A stretch of 64,000 nt of DNA from Amycolatopsis sulphurea (GCF_002564045.1 NZ_PDJK01000002.1:5394001-5458000), one strand, 5' to 3'; positions 18,003 through 26,578 are shown, counted from the first letter of the stretch. Translations and numbers: made by a program. Notes: generated by a model from the sequence alone, not told the origin.

Positions 18003-18526
18003 CTCAGAGTCCGTGAAGGGTCCCTTCACGGACCCGAAACCGGTCGGGCAGCCACGGCTCTCTCTGCTGATCACGGGCCCACGACCAACTTTGCCGGGAC
18101 CCTGGGCGAGGATCTCGACCGGGCGTGCGAGCGGGCCGGGGTAGAGGTGCGCAGCGGCGACGCGCTGGTGATGCGCGGCGGCTGGGACTACGCGCACAGC
18201 AGCGACCGGCGCATCCCGAGCATGAGGCGGACGCGATCCGCTGGATGCACCGGCACGAGATCGCCTTGTACGCCGGGGACATCGGCGACGCGAAGCCGCC
18301 GCTGGATCCGGCCGCGTTCGCGCCGCTGCACCACGATGGGCATGCCGCTGATCGACGTCGCCGATCCGGCCGCGCTCGCCGCAGCCTGCGCCGAGGAAGG
18401 GCGGTCGACGTTCCTGTTCGTCGCGGCACCGCTACGGCTGGAGACCGCGAGCGGGGTGCCGGTGAACCCGTTGGCGGTGTTCTGAAGTCCCGGTGCGGGT
18501 AGGCTCCCGGCAGGGGGTGCCTGCTG

Positions 18527-21500
18527 GTGAGCACACTGGTGATCGGGTCGGACGAGGTCGTGCTGCGCGCCGGGGGCGAGGTCGCCCGGCATCGGCACGA
18601 CGGCCCCGACGACCGGCTCCGGGAGCTGGTCCGGCAGCTGGCGAACCGGCCTTCCGCCGCGGTGGCCCGGGAACTCGGTGAGCTGCTGGGGCAACGGTTC
18701 CTCGGCGGTGCGATCGGCCCGGCGCTCACCCGGGAGCGTGGTGGGCTGGCCGTCGAGGCAGCTGGCGAGGAGCTGGCCGATCTGCCGTGGGAGGCGGCCA
18801 TCCCGCCCGGGTGGGCCGTTCCGCTGGCGGAGCGGCTCGACGTGTGCCGTGCGGTCGCCGTGCCCGCGGCGGCCGCCGGGCAGCGTCCGTCCGGTCCGGT
18901 GCGGATTCTCGCGGTGATCGGCAGCCCGGACGCCGAGGGCGGCGAGCTGCTCGACCACGAACGGGAGCTGGCCCGGATCCTCGACTCGGTGGATCCGGGC
19001 CGGCGGCGCCGGGCCGAGGTCCGGGTCCTGGAATGGGGCAGCACCGCGGCGATCGCCGCCACGCTCGCCACCGAACCCTGCGATGTGCTGCACCTGTCCT
19101 GCCACGGCCGTCCCGGGTACCTCCTGCTGGAAACCCCGTCCGGCGAACCGGACCACGTGGACGCCGCCCGGTTCCTGGCCGAGGCGTTGCCGCCGGGCGC
19201 GCCGGTGCCGCTGGTGGTACTGACCGGGTGCGCGACCGCACTGGCCACCCCCTTCGACCCCGCCGGGCTCGGCCGGGGCCTGGTGCGGGCGGGCATTCCC
19301 GCGGTGCTCGCCATGCGCGGACAGGTCGGCGACCACTACGCCATCGCACTCTGCGGGGCGCTGTACGAACGACTGGCCGACGGCCTCGATCCGCGGACGG
19401 CGGTGTCGGCAGCGCGACGCGAACTGGCGGGTGAAGCCGCGGAATGGATTGCGCCGGTGCTGTTCCTCGCGAATGGGAACCCTCCGGTGCTCGTTCCGGG
19501 TGTGGTCGGCGGACCTCCGGCATGGGGAGACGGTTCGACGGAACCATCCGGGCCTGCCGATGCCCCGGGCAGCCATAGCACGCACGACACGGCGCCAGGC
19601 AACGAAAACAGCTCGCCGACCGAACCGCACCAGCCCGCCGGTGCCCTGGGCTGGCGTGACCGTCCACCGGGCTACTTCGTCGGCAGGCGGGCGGCCATCC
19701 GGCGGCTGGGCCGGGAACCGCGCGGCGTGCTGCTGCACGGGATCGGCGGGGTCGGCAAGACGAGCCTCGCCGGAGAGCTGGCGAGCCGCGCGGAACGGGA
19801 CGGCGCGGTCGTCGTGGCGCTGACCGGACAGGTGACGGTCGACGCGATCGTCGACGAGACCCGGGCGTCACTGAGCCGGTACTGCACCCGCAACGGGCTC
19901 GCCGCAGACCATCCGGCTCGGCGCGTGGTGACGGAGCTGTCGCGGCCGGGCCGCACCGGAGCGGAGGCGGTGTCGCTGGTCGGCGAGTGCGGGCTGCCGG
20001 TGCTGCTGGTCCTCGACAACGCCGAAGACGATCTGGCGTCCTTTTCGGACGGTGAGCTGACGGAGTTCCTCACCGGCTGGCTCCGTCGCGGCCGGGTGGT
20101 GCTCACGTCCCGTGTTCCGTTCGAGATCGCGGGCCTGCCCGCCTATCAGGTCGGGCCGCTGAACTGGCCGGAGACCCGCAAGCTGTGCTGGCGCCTGCCC
20201 GGCCTTGCCGCGTTGCCCGCAGCATCCCAGCGGGTGGCCTGGCAACAGCTGGGCGGGCACCCGCGGGCACTGGAGTACCTGGACGCGCTGCTCCGTGCGG
20301 GAAACGCCCGGTTCGCGGACGTCAGTGCGAGGCTGGCGGCGGCGCGCGATCGGCTGCCGGCGGGCTTCGCCGGTGCGGTGGCGGAGGCCGGTGCGTTGAT
20401 CGCGGACGACGTGCTGCTTCCGGAGTTGCTGGCCAGAGTCGACGGCGATCCGCTCGCCCGCCGGTTGCTGCTCGGCGCGTCGGTGTACCGCAACCCGGTG
20501 GACCGGACCGGGCTGGCCTGGCAGGTTGGGCAGCTGAGGGAAGCGGATGCGCCGGAGCAGAGCGAGATTCCGCCGTTGACTGTCCCGAGTGGACTCGACG
20601 CGGCGATCTCCTCGCTGGCCCGGCTCGGGCTGCTCGCACCAGCCGAAGGCGGGCAGCTGGTCCATCCGGTCACGCGCGGCGCGTTGCACCGGGATGTCGT
20701 GCCGGGCGAGCTGGCCGGGGCGCATTTGCGTGCCGCCGGGTACTGGATGTGGCGCCTCCGCCTCCGTGGCGCCGATGACCCGGTCGACGTCGGCATGCTC
20801 ATCGAAGCCGTGCACCACTACTTCGCGGGCGGCGATCTGGCGCAGGCGGCGGAAATCGTGGAGCTGACCGTCGGCGAACTGGACACCCGGGGCCGCTGGG
20901 CGTGGGCCGAACAGCTGGGCACGCAGGCACGCGAATGGGTGCCGGAATCGGAGATCGCCGCGGTGCTCACCTTGAGCCTGGCCTCGGTGCGGCACATGCG
21001 GGGCGACAGCGAGGGCGCCGAGCAGTTCGCCGCCGACGCGCTGCAGCGGTTCGAAAGACTGGGGCAGCGGGAAAACGTGGCCGCGGCCCGGCATCAGCTG
21101 GGCATCATCGCGCATCAGCGGGGCGAGCATCGCCGCGCCGGCCAGCTGTACCGCCAGGGTTTGGCGACCTACGAGGAACTGGGCGACGGCAACGGGATCG
21201 GGACCGCCTGCCATCAGCTCGCGCAGCTGGCGGAACAAGAGGGCGACACCGCGCTCGCGGAGCAGTACCTCGAACGTTCCCTGGCCGGCGCTCGTGGGGC
21301 AGACGATCTGTCCGGCGTCGCGCGGGCCACGCACGAACTCGGGCGGTTCGCCGCGAGCCGGGGCGACTACGTGAAGGCGGAGTCCTGTTATCTGGCCGCG
21401 CGCAACGGTTTCGCCCGGCTCGGGGACCGCGTTCTCGTCGCCAACACCGAGACCGTCCTGGCCGCGATCGCCCGGCGGCAGTGGCGGTTCGACCAGGCCG

Positions 21501-22684
21501 GGGAACGGCTCCGGTCCGCATTGGACGTGTTCGAGGAGATCGGCGCGGCCGACCGGATGGCCGAATGTCACCTGTCGCTCGGCAAGCTCGCCAGGGACCG
21601 GCAGGACTACCCCTGGGCGGAAACGTGCTTGGTCACCGCCGCCGGGCTGTTGGACGAAGCCGGGGCGTGGCTGCTGGCGGCCGAAGTGCTCGGGCTGGTC
21701 GGCGAGGTGCGCACGCTCGGCGGGAACCTTCCCTCGGCCGTGCTCGCCACGACGGAAGCCCTCGCCCGCTTAGAAACGGCGGGTGAGCCGCCGCGCAATC
21801 TCGATCTCTGGCACGCGATCCAGTACGCCGGGCTGGGGGAGGCCGCGTTCTCGGACCTGGTGTGTCAGGCGTTGGGCCCCGAGGAAGGCCAGTACACAGT
21901 GGAGAATGCCGGGCAGGTCCTCGCCATGAGCAGCGTCGCGGGGCTCTACCACAGTCTCGGGATGGACGCGGCCGAGCGCGAGCCGGGTGCCGCGTGGGGG
22001 TACTTCCACGCGGCGTTGCCCGGGTACGAGGCGGATGGGAATCTGCCGGGCGTCGTGCACACCCAGGAACAGCTCGGGGTGATCGCGATGGAACAAGGCG
22101 AACTGGACCACGCCGAGCGGTACCTGACCCGGTCGCTGGCTGGGCACGAGCAGCTGGGCGACCCGGGCAACGTCGCGATCGGCCACCATCTGCTCGGCCT
22201 GCTGCTGCAACGGCGGCGGTCGTGGGCGGCGGCGGATGAGCACCTGAGCGTGTCCATCGCGATCAAGCAGCGGATCGGTGACCGGGCCGGCGAGTCGAAC
22301 AGCCGGTTCCACCTCGGCCGCAGCGCCGAGGACCAGGGCCGGCTGGACCGCGCGGAGGAGATCTATTACGAGTGCCTCGCCGCGGACATGGCCTCGGGCG
22401 ACCGGGCCGGCCAGGCGGTGACCGAGGCGCAGATCGGCATCGTGCTGGGCAAACGCGGGCTGGCCGCCGAATCGGTGCCGTGGCTGGTGCGTGCCCTGCT
22501 GGTGCACCTCGAACTGGGCTCGCGCCAGGCGGCGCGGCAGCTCACCGTGCTCCGCGAACGGCGGCGCGCACTCGGCGAGGCGGGCTTCCGTGCGAAACTG
22601 GGGGAGTGCGCCGACGGTGCCGCGGCCGAGCAGGTGCTGCGGCACACCGAACTGCTGCCGGGTACGGAGGACGTGGATGGCTGA
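18527..22684 (+). CDS. CHAT protease - STAND-type NTPase - TPR protein
   Basis: A 1385-residue multidomain protein. The N-terminal CHAT caspase-like domain has LPWEAA (86-91), the catalytic histidine in LHLSCHGRPG (His193), the cysteine in VVLTGCATAL (Cys235) and GIPAVLAMRGQVGDHYA. A Pro/Ser-rich linker leads to an NB-ARC/STAND NTPase with Walker A HGIGGVGKTSLAG (404-416) and Walker B LPVLLVLDNAED. The C-terminal half, about 780-1350, is tetratricopeptide repeats. Such NLR-like proteins are known in actinobacterial conflict or developmental signalling. The stop overlaps the next gene, and three small genes follow in the same unit. Confidence 0.88.
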   Translation: MSTLVIGSDEVVLRAGGEVARHRHDGPDDRLRELVRQLANRPSAAVARELGELLGQRFLGGAIGPALTRERGGLAVEAAGEELADLPWEAAIPPGWAVPLAERLDVCRAVAVPAAAAGQRPSGPVRILAVIGSPDAEGGELLDHERELARILDSVDPGRRRRAEVRVLEWGSTAAIAATLATEPCDVLHLSCHGRPGYLLLETPSGEPDHVDAARFLAEALPPGAPVPLVVLTGCATALATPFDPAGLGRGLVRAGIPAVLAMRGQVGDHYAIALCGALYERLADGLDPRTAVSAARRELAGEAAEWIAPVLFLANGNPPVLVPGVVGGPPAWGDGSTEPSGPADAPGSHSTHDTAPGNENSSPTEPHQPAGALGWRDRPPGYFVGRRAAIRRLGREPRGVLLHGIGGVGKTSLAGELASRAERDGAVVVALTGQVTVDAIVDETRASLSRYCTRNGLAADHPARRVVTELSRPGRTGAEAVSLVGECGLPVLLVLDNAEDDLASFSDGELTEFLTGWLRRGRVVLTSRVPFEIAGLPAYQVGPLNWPETRKLCWRLPGLAALPAASQRVAWQQLGGHPRALEYLDALLRAGNARFADVSARLAAARDRLPAGFAGAVAEAGALIADDVLLPELLARVDGDPLARRLLLGASVYRNPVDRTGLAWQVGQLREADAPEQSEIPPLTVPSGLDAAISSLARLGLLAPAEGGQLVHPVTRGALHRDVVPGELAGAHLRAAGYWMWRLRLRGADDPVDVGMLIEAVHHYFAGGDLAQAAEIVELTVGELDTRGRWAWAEQLGTQAREWVPESEIAAVLTLSLASVRHMRGDSEGAEQFAADALQRFERLGQRENVAAARHQLGIIAHQRGEHRRAGQLYRQGLATYEELGDGNGIGTACHQLAQLAEQEGDTALAEQYLERSLAGARGADDLSGVARATHELGRFAASRGDYVKAESCYLAARNGFARLGDRVLVANTETVLAAIARRQWRFDQAGERLRSALDVFEEIGAADRMAECHLSLGKLARDRQDYPWAETCLVTAAGLLDEAGAWLLAAEVLGLVGEVRTLGGNLPSAVLATTEALARLETAGEPPRNLDLWHAIQYAGLGEAAFSDLVCQALGPEEGQYTVENAGQVLAMSSVAGLYHSLGMDAAEREPGAAWGYFHAALPGYEADGNLPGVVHTQEQLGVIAMEQGELDHAERYLTRSLAGHEQLGDPGNVAIGHHLLGLLLQRRRSWAAADEHLSVSIAIKQRIGDRAGESNSRFHLGRSAEDQGRLDRAEEIYYECLAADMASGDRAGQAVTEAQIGIVLGKRGLAAESVPWLVRALLVHLELGSRQAARQLTVLRERRRALGEAGFRAKLGECADGAAAEQVLRHTELLPGTEDVDG

Positions 22685-23144
22685 GGACGAGGACGAGCCC
22701 TACCCGTCCCTGCCGGTGGTGCGGGCCGAACTCGACGTGGAACTCGGCCTGCTGGAACGACGTTCGACCGCGGTGGACACCAAGGCCGGGCTGGTGCTCG
22801 GGTTCGCCGGGGTGCTGGTCGGCCTGACCAAGGACGTCCAGACCTGGATCACCGTGGCCGGGCAGGTGCTCGCCGTGGTCGCCGCGGTGCTGGCGATCCT
22901 CGGTTTCCTCCCGCGCTACGGCGGCGCGGTCAACCCGATGACGTTGCGGCAGAAGTACCTCACCACGGACAAGGCGGCGACCGAGCTGGCCGTGCTGGAC
23001 ACCCGGCTGCTGCTCAAGGAACAGGACGAGGCCGCGCTGCGGGTCAAGGCCCGCCGCGTGCGGGCCGCCGTGGTACTGCTGGTGCTGGCGATCGCGGTGG
23101 TGGTGGCGAACTCCGCGGTGCACCTGGTCCGGGCGGGTGGCTGA
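22677..23144 (+). CDS. Three-helix membrane protein coupled to the CHAT gene
   Basis: A 155-residue protein whose ATG lies inside the last codons of the CHAT gene (8-base overlap). An acidic N-terminus and a helix ELDVELGLLERRSTAVDTKAG precede hydrophobic segments at about 37-50, 57-79 and 129-151. A polar stretch between helices two and three (MTLRQKYLTTDKAATELAVL) should face the cytoplasm. The DTKAG-plus-membrane layout recalls effector membrane proteins of cyclic-nucleotide and CHAT-linked conflict systems (for example Pycsar/2TM effectors), but I cannot assign a family. Confidence 0.75.
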   Translation: MAEDEDEPYPSLPVVRAELDVELGLLERRSTAVDTKAGLVLGFAGVLVGLTKDVQTWITVAGQVLAVVAAVLAILGFLPRYGGAVNPMTLRQKYLTTDKAATELAVLDTRLLLKEQDEAALRVKARRVRAAVVLLVLAIAVVVANSAVHLVRAGG

Positions 23145-23145
23145 G

Positions 23146-23304
23146 ATGCCCGCCGAGCCGGACCGCCCGCCGGTGCCCCCGGTGCGTCCCGACCCGGAGC
23201 TGGTCTGGCAGGTCGAGGGGGACGAACCGACCATCGGCCAGTACCGTGACCGAACCCGCGAGGCGGCCGGGCGGACCGGCCGGGAGGAGCCCGACCATGA
23301 GTGA
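23146..23304 (+). CDS. 52-residue charged protein of the CHAT module
   Basis: It starts one base after the stop of the membrane protein gene and overlaps the next small gene by 8 bases. The N-terminus is proline-rich (PAEPDRPPVPPVRPDPELVW), and the rest is hydrophilic and charged (DEPTIGQYRDRTREAAG). There is no domain that I recognise. The tight packing argues for real translation. It is a candidate partner or substrate of the CHAT protease; that is inference. Confidence 0.55.
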   Translation: MPAEPDRPPVPPVRPDPELVWQVEGDEPTIGQYRDRTREAAGRTGREEPDHE

Positions 23305-23434
23305 CGACCCGCAGCCCCCGGCCCCGGCGCCGCAGTCCGGCACGGACGCCCCACCCCCACCGCCGCTGCTGGAGGACCCGGCGCTGATCGCCGAGGTGGT
23401 CCGGGAAGCCCCGCCGGAGTCCGGGAAACGCTGA
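23297..23434 (+). CDS. 45-residue proline-rich protein of the CHAT module
   Basis: The last gene of the module. The product has a disordered Pro/Ala stretch (DDPQPPAPAPQSGTDAPPPP) followed by a short predicted helix LLEDPALIAEVVREAPPE. It overlaps the preceding gene by 8 bases, which supports coupled translation. It resembles the tiny helical tails that accompany some STAND NTPase systems; the function is unknown. Confidence 0.5.
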   Translation: MSDDPQPPAPAPQSGTDAPPPPPLLEDPALIAEVVREAPPESGKR

Positions 23435-23641
23435 AGCCTCAGCGGTACCCGCCGCGCCGGGCGGTGCCCAGTGACCACGTGCCCATCCCGCAGATCGGCC
23501 TCACGATCCACAGTGGACACACGGGAACCCCTTCCGGTTCTGGTCTGGCTATCCACTGTGGACATTATGACCGTCGCGAAAGCGGTCACTTGTGCGCGCG
23601 GCAGGAACGCATAAGGAACTTGACGTAGCGGCCGACGCGGG

Positions 23642-23779
23642 CGGACCGGCTCGGACCGGCTCGGACCGGCTCGGACCGGCTCGGACCGGCTCGGACCGGC
23701 TCGGACCGGCTCGGACCGGCTCGGACCGGCTCGGACCGGCTCGGACCGGCTCGGACCGGCTCGGACCGGCTCGGACCGG
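23642..23779. repeat. Tandem array of CGGACCGGCT, 13.8 copies
   Basis: A perfectly conserved 10-bp unit repeated head to tail. Ten bases is not a multiple of three, so translation through it gives 30-base (10-residue) periodic peptides in every frame, which explains the apparent open frames here. Nothing upstream or downstream suggests a gene. The surrounding gap 23435-23900 also holds two TCCACWGTGGA dyads (23507-23517 and 23552-23562). Confidence 0.95.
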
Positions 23780-23900
23780 TGCCCATCATTACCAGTCAGG
23801 CGCGGCTTTCGCCACCATAAAGGCGATCCGAATCGTGGCCGGGCGTGTCCGGGGCGCTGAGCTGCTGAAAAACAGGTGAAACGGAACCCGGGCATGTCCC

Positions 23901-24180
23901 CAGGGTCCCGGCAAAGTTGGTCAAAGGGCCTGTGATCAGCAGAGAGCCGTGGCTGCCGCGTCATCATCGGCGGTACCTGCCCTCTTCGTCGATTTCGCCC
24001 GGCAGCAGGCGATGCGGAGGTGTTCGAGGCGCGCGACCACCTCGTGGTGTGTTCCGGACCTGTCCCGGGTCTGTGAAGGGGCCCTTCACAGACTCAGAGT
24101 CGGTGAAGGGCCCCTTCACAGACCTTCACGGGCCTCCGGAGTCTGCGCAGGGCCTCTCCGCCGACGTTGCCGACAACCCG
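23901..24180. mobile_element. Palindromic TIR element, near full-length copy
   Basis: The left end CAGGGTCCCGGCAAAGT begins at 23901 and the degenerate right end CGTTGCCGACAACCCG finishes at 24180. Palindromes at 24073-24089 and 24103-24119 lie around GACTCAGAGTC. Flanking repeats GGGCATGTCCCC (23890-23901) and GGGCGTGTCCCC (24180-24191) match in 11 of 12 positions. About 75 bases of the left arm are over 90 percent identical, by eye, to the arm of the copy at 61585-61853 in the opposite orientation. The stretch 24181-24517 beyond it holds no gene I can support. Confidence 0.8.
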
Positions 24181-24517
24181 GGCGTGTCCCCTTGTCGTGT
24201 CCGATGGCGGATCCGTCCACTACGGACGGTGTTATACCGTCATCCGGACGTGGCAGAAGCCTCCACTTTCGTGGTTCAGGACCTCGCCCGCTCCTACCCG
24301 TTGCAGGAGTGCGTCTAGGCCAGAAGAGCCACGCGGAAACGGATTGCTCGTCCGGCGAGTGAACCGGCCTGGCGCATCTTGTCCGCGGAAAACATTCCTC
24401 GCTAGCGTTCTGTCCCGAAAGGAGGCCCGGTCACCGCCCCCGGCGGCGCACCGGGCCACCCGTTTGCTTCCCTCCGGGGATGTGCTCTGCAAGTGCCGTG
24501 GAAAAAGGAGCTACCAG

Positions 24518-25357
24518 ATGACGTCTGTCGACCTGCCGGTCACCCGCACCGCGTATCAGCGATCGATCGCCGATTACTGGAATGCGGAGAAGGATCCGGT
24601 CAACCTCCGGCTGGGTGACGTCGACGGTCTTTATCATCACCATTACGGGCTCGGTGACTACGACCCGGCCGTGCTCGCGGCCGGCGACGAGGCGATCATC
24701 GCGGAGATGCACCGGCTGGAGAGCGCGCAGGCGGACGTGCTGCTCGATCACCTCGGCCCGATCCCGGCCGGGGGCAGGCTGCTCGACGCCGGATGCGGGC
24801 GCGGCGGTTCGAGCGTGATGGCGCACCGCCGGTTCGGCTGCCAGGTGGACGGGATTTCGATTTCCCAGCAGCAGGTGGAATTCGCGAATACGCAGGCACA
24901 GAATCTTGGCGTTGGTGATTCCGTGCGCTATCACCTGCGGAATATGCTCGACACCGGATTCGAGACCGGCGCGTTCGCTGGAATCTGGAACAACGAGAGC
25001 ACCATGTACGTGGATCTGCACGAGCTGTTTGCCGAGCACGCGCGCCAGCTCGCGCCCGGCGGCCGGTACGTGACGATCACCGGATGCTACAACGATGTCA
25101 CCGGCGGCCGTTCGCGTGCGGTGAGCCAGATCGACCAGCACTACATCTGCAACATCCACGCCCGCGGCGACTACTTCAAGGCCTTGGGCGATAACGGATT
25201 CGTGCCGATCAGCGTGGTCGACCTGACCGCGGCCACCATTCCGTACTGGGAGCTGCGGGAGAAGTCCTCGGTCGCCACCGGGATCGAGGGGCCGTTCCTG
25301 ACCGCCTACCGCGAAGGCAGCTTCCACTACCTGCTGATCGCCGCCGACCGTATCTGA
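24518..25357 (+). CDS. Geranyl diphosphate 2-C-methyltransferase
   Basis: SAM-dependent enzyme that methylates geranyl diphosphate at C2, the first committed step to 2-methylisoborneol. It has 279 residues. The signature YQRSIADYWNAEKDPVNLRL and LYHHHYGLGDYD at the N-terminus is typical, the SAM loop is LLDAGCGRGGSS (88-99), and IWNNESTMYVDLHELF lies in the substrate region. The ATG at 24518 follows AAGGAG by 7 bases. It is 14 bases upstream of the terpene cyclase that uses its product. Confidence 0.93.
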   Translation: MTSVDLPVTRTAYQRSIADYWNAEKDPVNLRLGDVDGLYHHHYGLGDYDPAVLAAGDEAIIAEMHRLESAQADVLLDHLGPIPAGGRLLDAGCGRGGSSVMAHRRFGCQVDGISISQQQVEFANTQAQNLGVGDSVRYHLRNMLDTGFETGAFAGIWNNESTMYVDLHELFAEHARQLAPGGRYVTITGCYNDVTGGRSRAVSQIDQHYICNIHARGDYFKALGDNGFVPISVVDLTAATIPYWELREKSSVATGIEGPFLTAYREGSFHYLLIAADRI

Positions 25358-25371
25358 ACCGGGAGATGACC

Positions 25372-26490
25372 ATGTCCGCAACGGCCGCCGGCTGCTCGCA
25401 GCCGGCGCCGGCGGTCCCGGCCGGGCTTCCGGCCGGGCCGCTGGGCCTCGGCACGTCCGCCGCCCGGATCGCGGCGCAGTTCGCGCCGCCGACCGGGCAC
25501 GATCCGGCCTACACCCACCGCCAGTGGGGGGACGGCAGCGGGCCCCCGCTCTACATCCCGGTGGTGGCCCGCGTCGACGACGCGCTCGCCGAGGAGGTCG
25601 ACCGGCGGCTGGTCGTCTGGGCCGCCGAGTGCGGGTTCACCGGCAAGGGGCTGGACCAGATCGCGCACGCCGGGTTCGGCAGACTGGTGATGCTGGCCCA
25701 CCCCGACTGCCTCGATCCGGACCTGCTGCTGATCGCGGCCCAGCTCAACGCGGTCTGGTGGGCCGCCGACGACTACTACGCCGACGACAGCTCGCTCGGC
25801 GCGGCGCCCACCGAACTGCCGCCGCGGCTGGCGCTGGTCATGTCGGCGATGGATCCGGTCGCCCCGGCCGGGGAGTTCTCCGAGCCGCTGGCCAAGGCAC
25901 TGCGCGCCGACCCGATCCGGGTGGGCCTGCACGCCGCGATCGAGCACCTGGGCAAGCACGGTTCGCCGGTGCTGACGCAGCGGGTGTGCTACTCGACCTT
26001 CGCCATGTTCGTCAGCTGGGACGCGTACGCGGCGTGGCGATACACCGGCAACTATCCCGCAGCATGGGAATACCTGGCCGCCCGGCAGCACGACAGCTTC
26101 TACACCTCGATGACGCTCATCGACGCTGTCGGCGGCTACGAGGTGGACGCCCCGTTCTACTACGACCCGCGGGTCCGCGAGGCGATGATGCGGGCGGGCA
26201 CGGCCTCGGTCCTGGTCAACGATCTCTTCTCGGTGACCAAGGACGCGGCCGACGAAAACCCGGTGTGCAACATGGTCCTGCAGATCGCCGCGGACAAGAA
26301 GTGCTCGGTCGAGCAGGCGGTGGTGGAGACCGTCGAGCTGCACAACCGGATCGTGCACGAATTCGAGGAAGGGCACCGCGCGTTGCTCGCGGTGCCCTCC
26401 CCGGAATTGCAGCGGTTCCTGATCGGCGTCCGGTCCTGGATGGGCGGCAGTTTCGAGTGGCACGCCACCAACCCCCGCTACCAGTCCTGA
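25372..26490 (+). CDS. 2-Methylisoborneol synthase
   Basis: Class I terpene cyclase converting 2-methylgeranyl diphosphate to the earthy odorant 2-methylisoborneol. Both metal-binding motifs are present: the aspartate-rich AADDYYADD (about residues 132-139) and the NSE triad NDLFSVTKDAADE (from about 283). The N-terminal Pro/Ala-rich extension is characteristic of this subfamily. I chose the second ATG (25372), 7 bases after GGGAG; the ATG at 25366 is too close to that site. The methyltransferase immediately upstream confirms the assignment. Confidence 0.93.
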   Translation: MSATAAGCSQPAPAVPAGLPAGPLGLGTSAARIAAQFAPPTGHDPAYTHRQWGDGSGPPLYIPVVARVDDALAEEVDRRLVVWAAECGFTGKGLDQIAHAGFGRLVMLAHPDCLDPDLLLIAAQLNAVWWAADDYYADDSSLGAAPTELPPRLALVMSAMDPVAPAGEFSEPLAKALRADPIRVGLHAAIEHLGKHGSPVLTQRVCYSTFAMFVSWDAYAAWRYTGNYPAAWEYLAARQHDSFYTSMTLIDAVGGYEVDAPFYYDPRVREAMMRAGTASVLVNDLFSVTKDAADENPVCNMVLQIAADKKCSVEQAVVETVELHNRIVHEFEEGHRALLAVPSPELQRFLIGVRSWMGGSFEWHATNPRYQS

Positions 26491-26578
26491 ACCCCGGTCA
26501 GCAGGTGGTTCAGTCCACCGGCCAGGCAGGCGGAAACCGCCGCTGGCCGAGCTGGCCGGGGAGCGGAGTTCGGCGTGC

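Larger units (their letters stand above)
16368..18106. mobile_element. Palindromic TIR element (MITE-like) inserted in the cyclase gene
   Basis: The left end CAGGGTGTCGGCAAAGT (from 16368) and the right end ACTTTGCCGGGACCCTG (to 18106) are imperfect inverted repeats. Direct repeats GGCGAGGCTCT (16357-16367) and GGCGAGGATCT (18107-18117), 10 of 11 identical, flank it and coincide with codons of the broken gene. Removing the 1.56-kb insertion sequence leaves about 175 bp with two palindromes (16419-16435 and 18013-18029). The element has no coding capacity, so it needs a transposase from elsewhere. Confidence 0.8.
15876..18485 (+). pseudogene. Cyclase-family (PF04199) hydrolase, interrupted by nested insertions
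   Basis: The product would belong to the kynurenine-formamidase-like cyclase family. The GTG start reads TDNAELPTNWGRWGDRDERG, then NLITDEVRAAAVAEARSG, after which single-base shifts near 16005 and 16065 move the homology through the other frames (ELLGAMQAQLFTGMPVPGTA, HHPEVTHFDSLVHQVLDGKV). At 16367 the gene stops in GHGVTGE and resumes at 18107 with GEDLDRACERAGVEV, GDALVMRGGWDYAH. Further shifts lead through DAIRWMHRHEIALYAGDIGD to LETASGVPVNPLAVF and the stop at 18485. The gene is clearly dead. Confidence 0.85.

Noticed and set aside
23586..23967. Open frames giving PVRAGPSRSE repeats across the 10-bp array
   Set aside because: A 10-bp unit keeps every frame open and periodic; no ribosome-binding site or flanking domain supports translation.
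24167..24517. An N-terminal extension of the geranyl-PP methyltransferase
   Set aside because: The extension starts inside a palindromic element and has no family similarity; the ATG at 24518 has a good ribosome-binding site and matches the family start.
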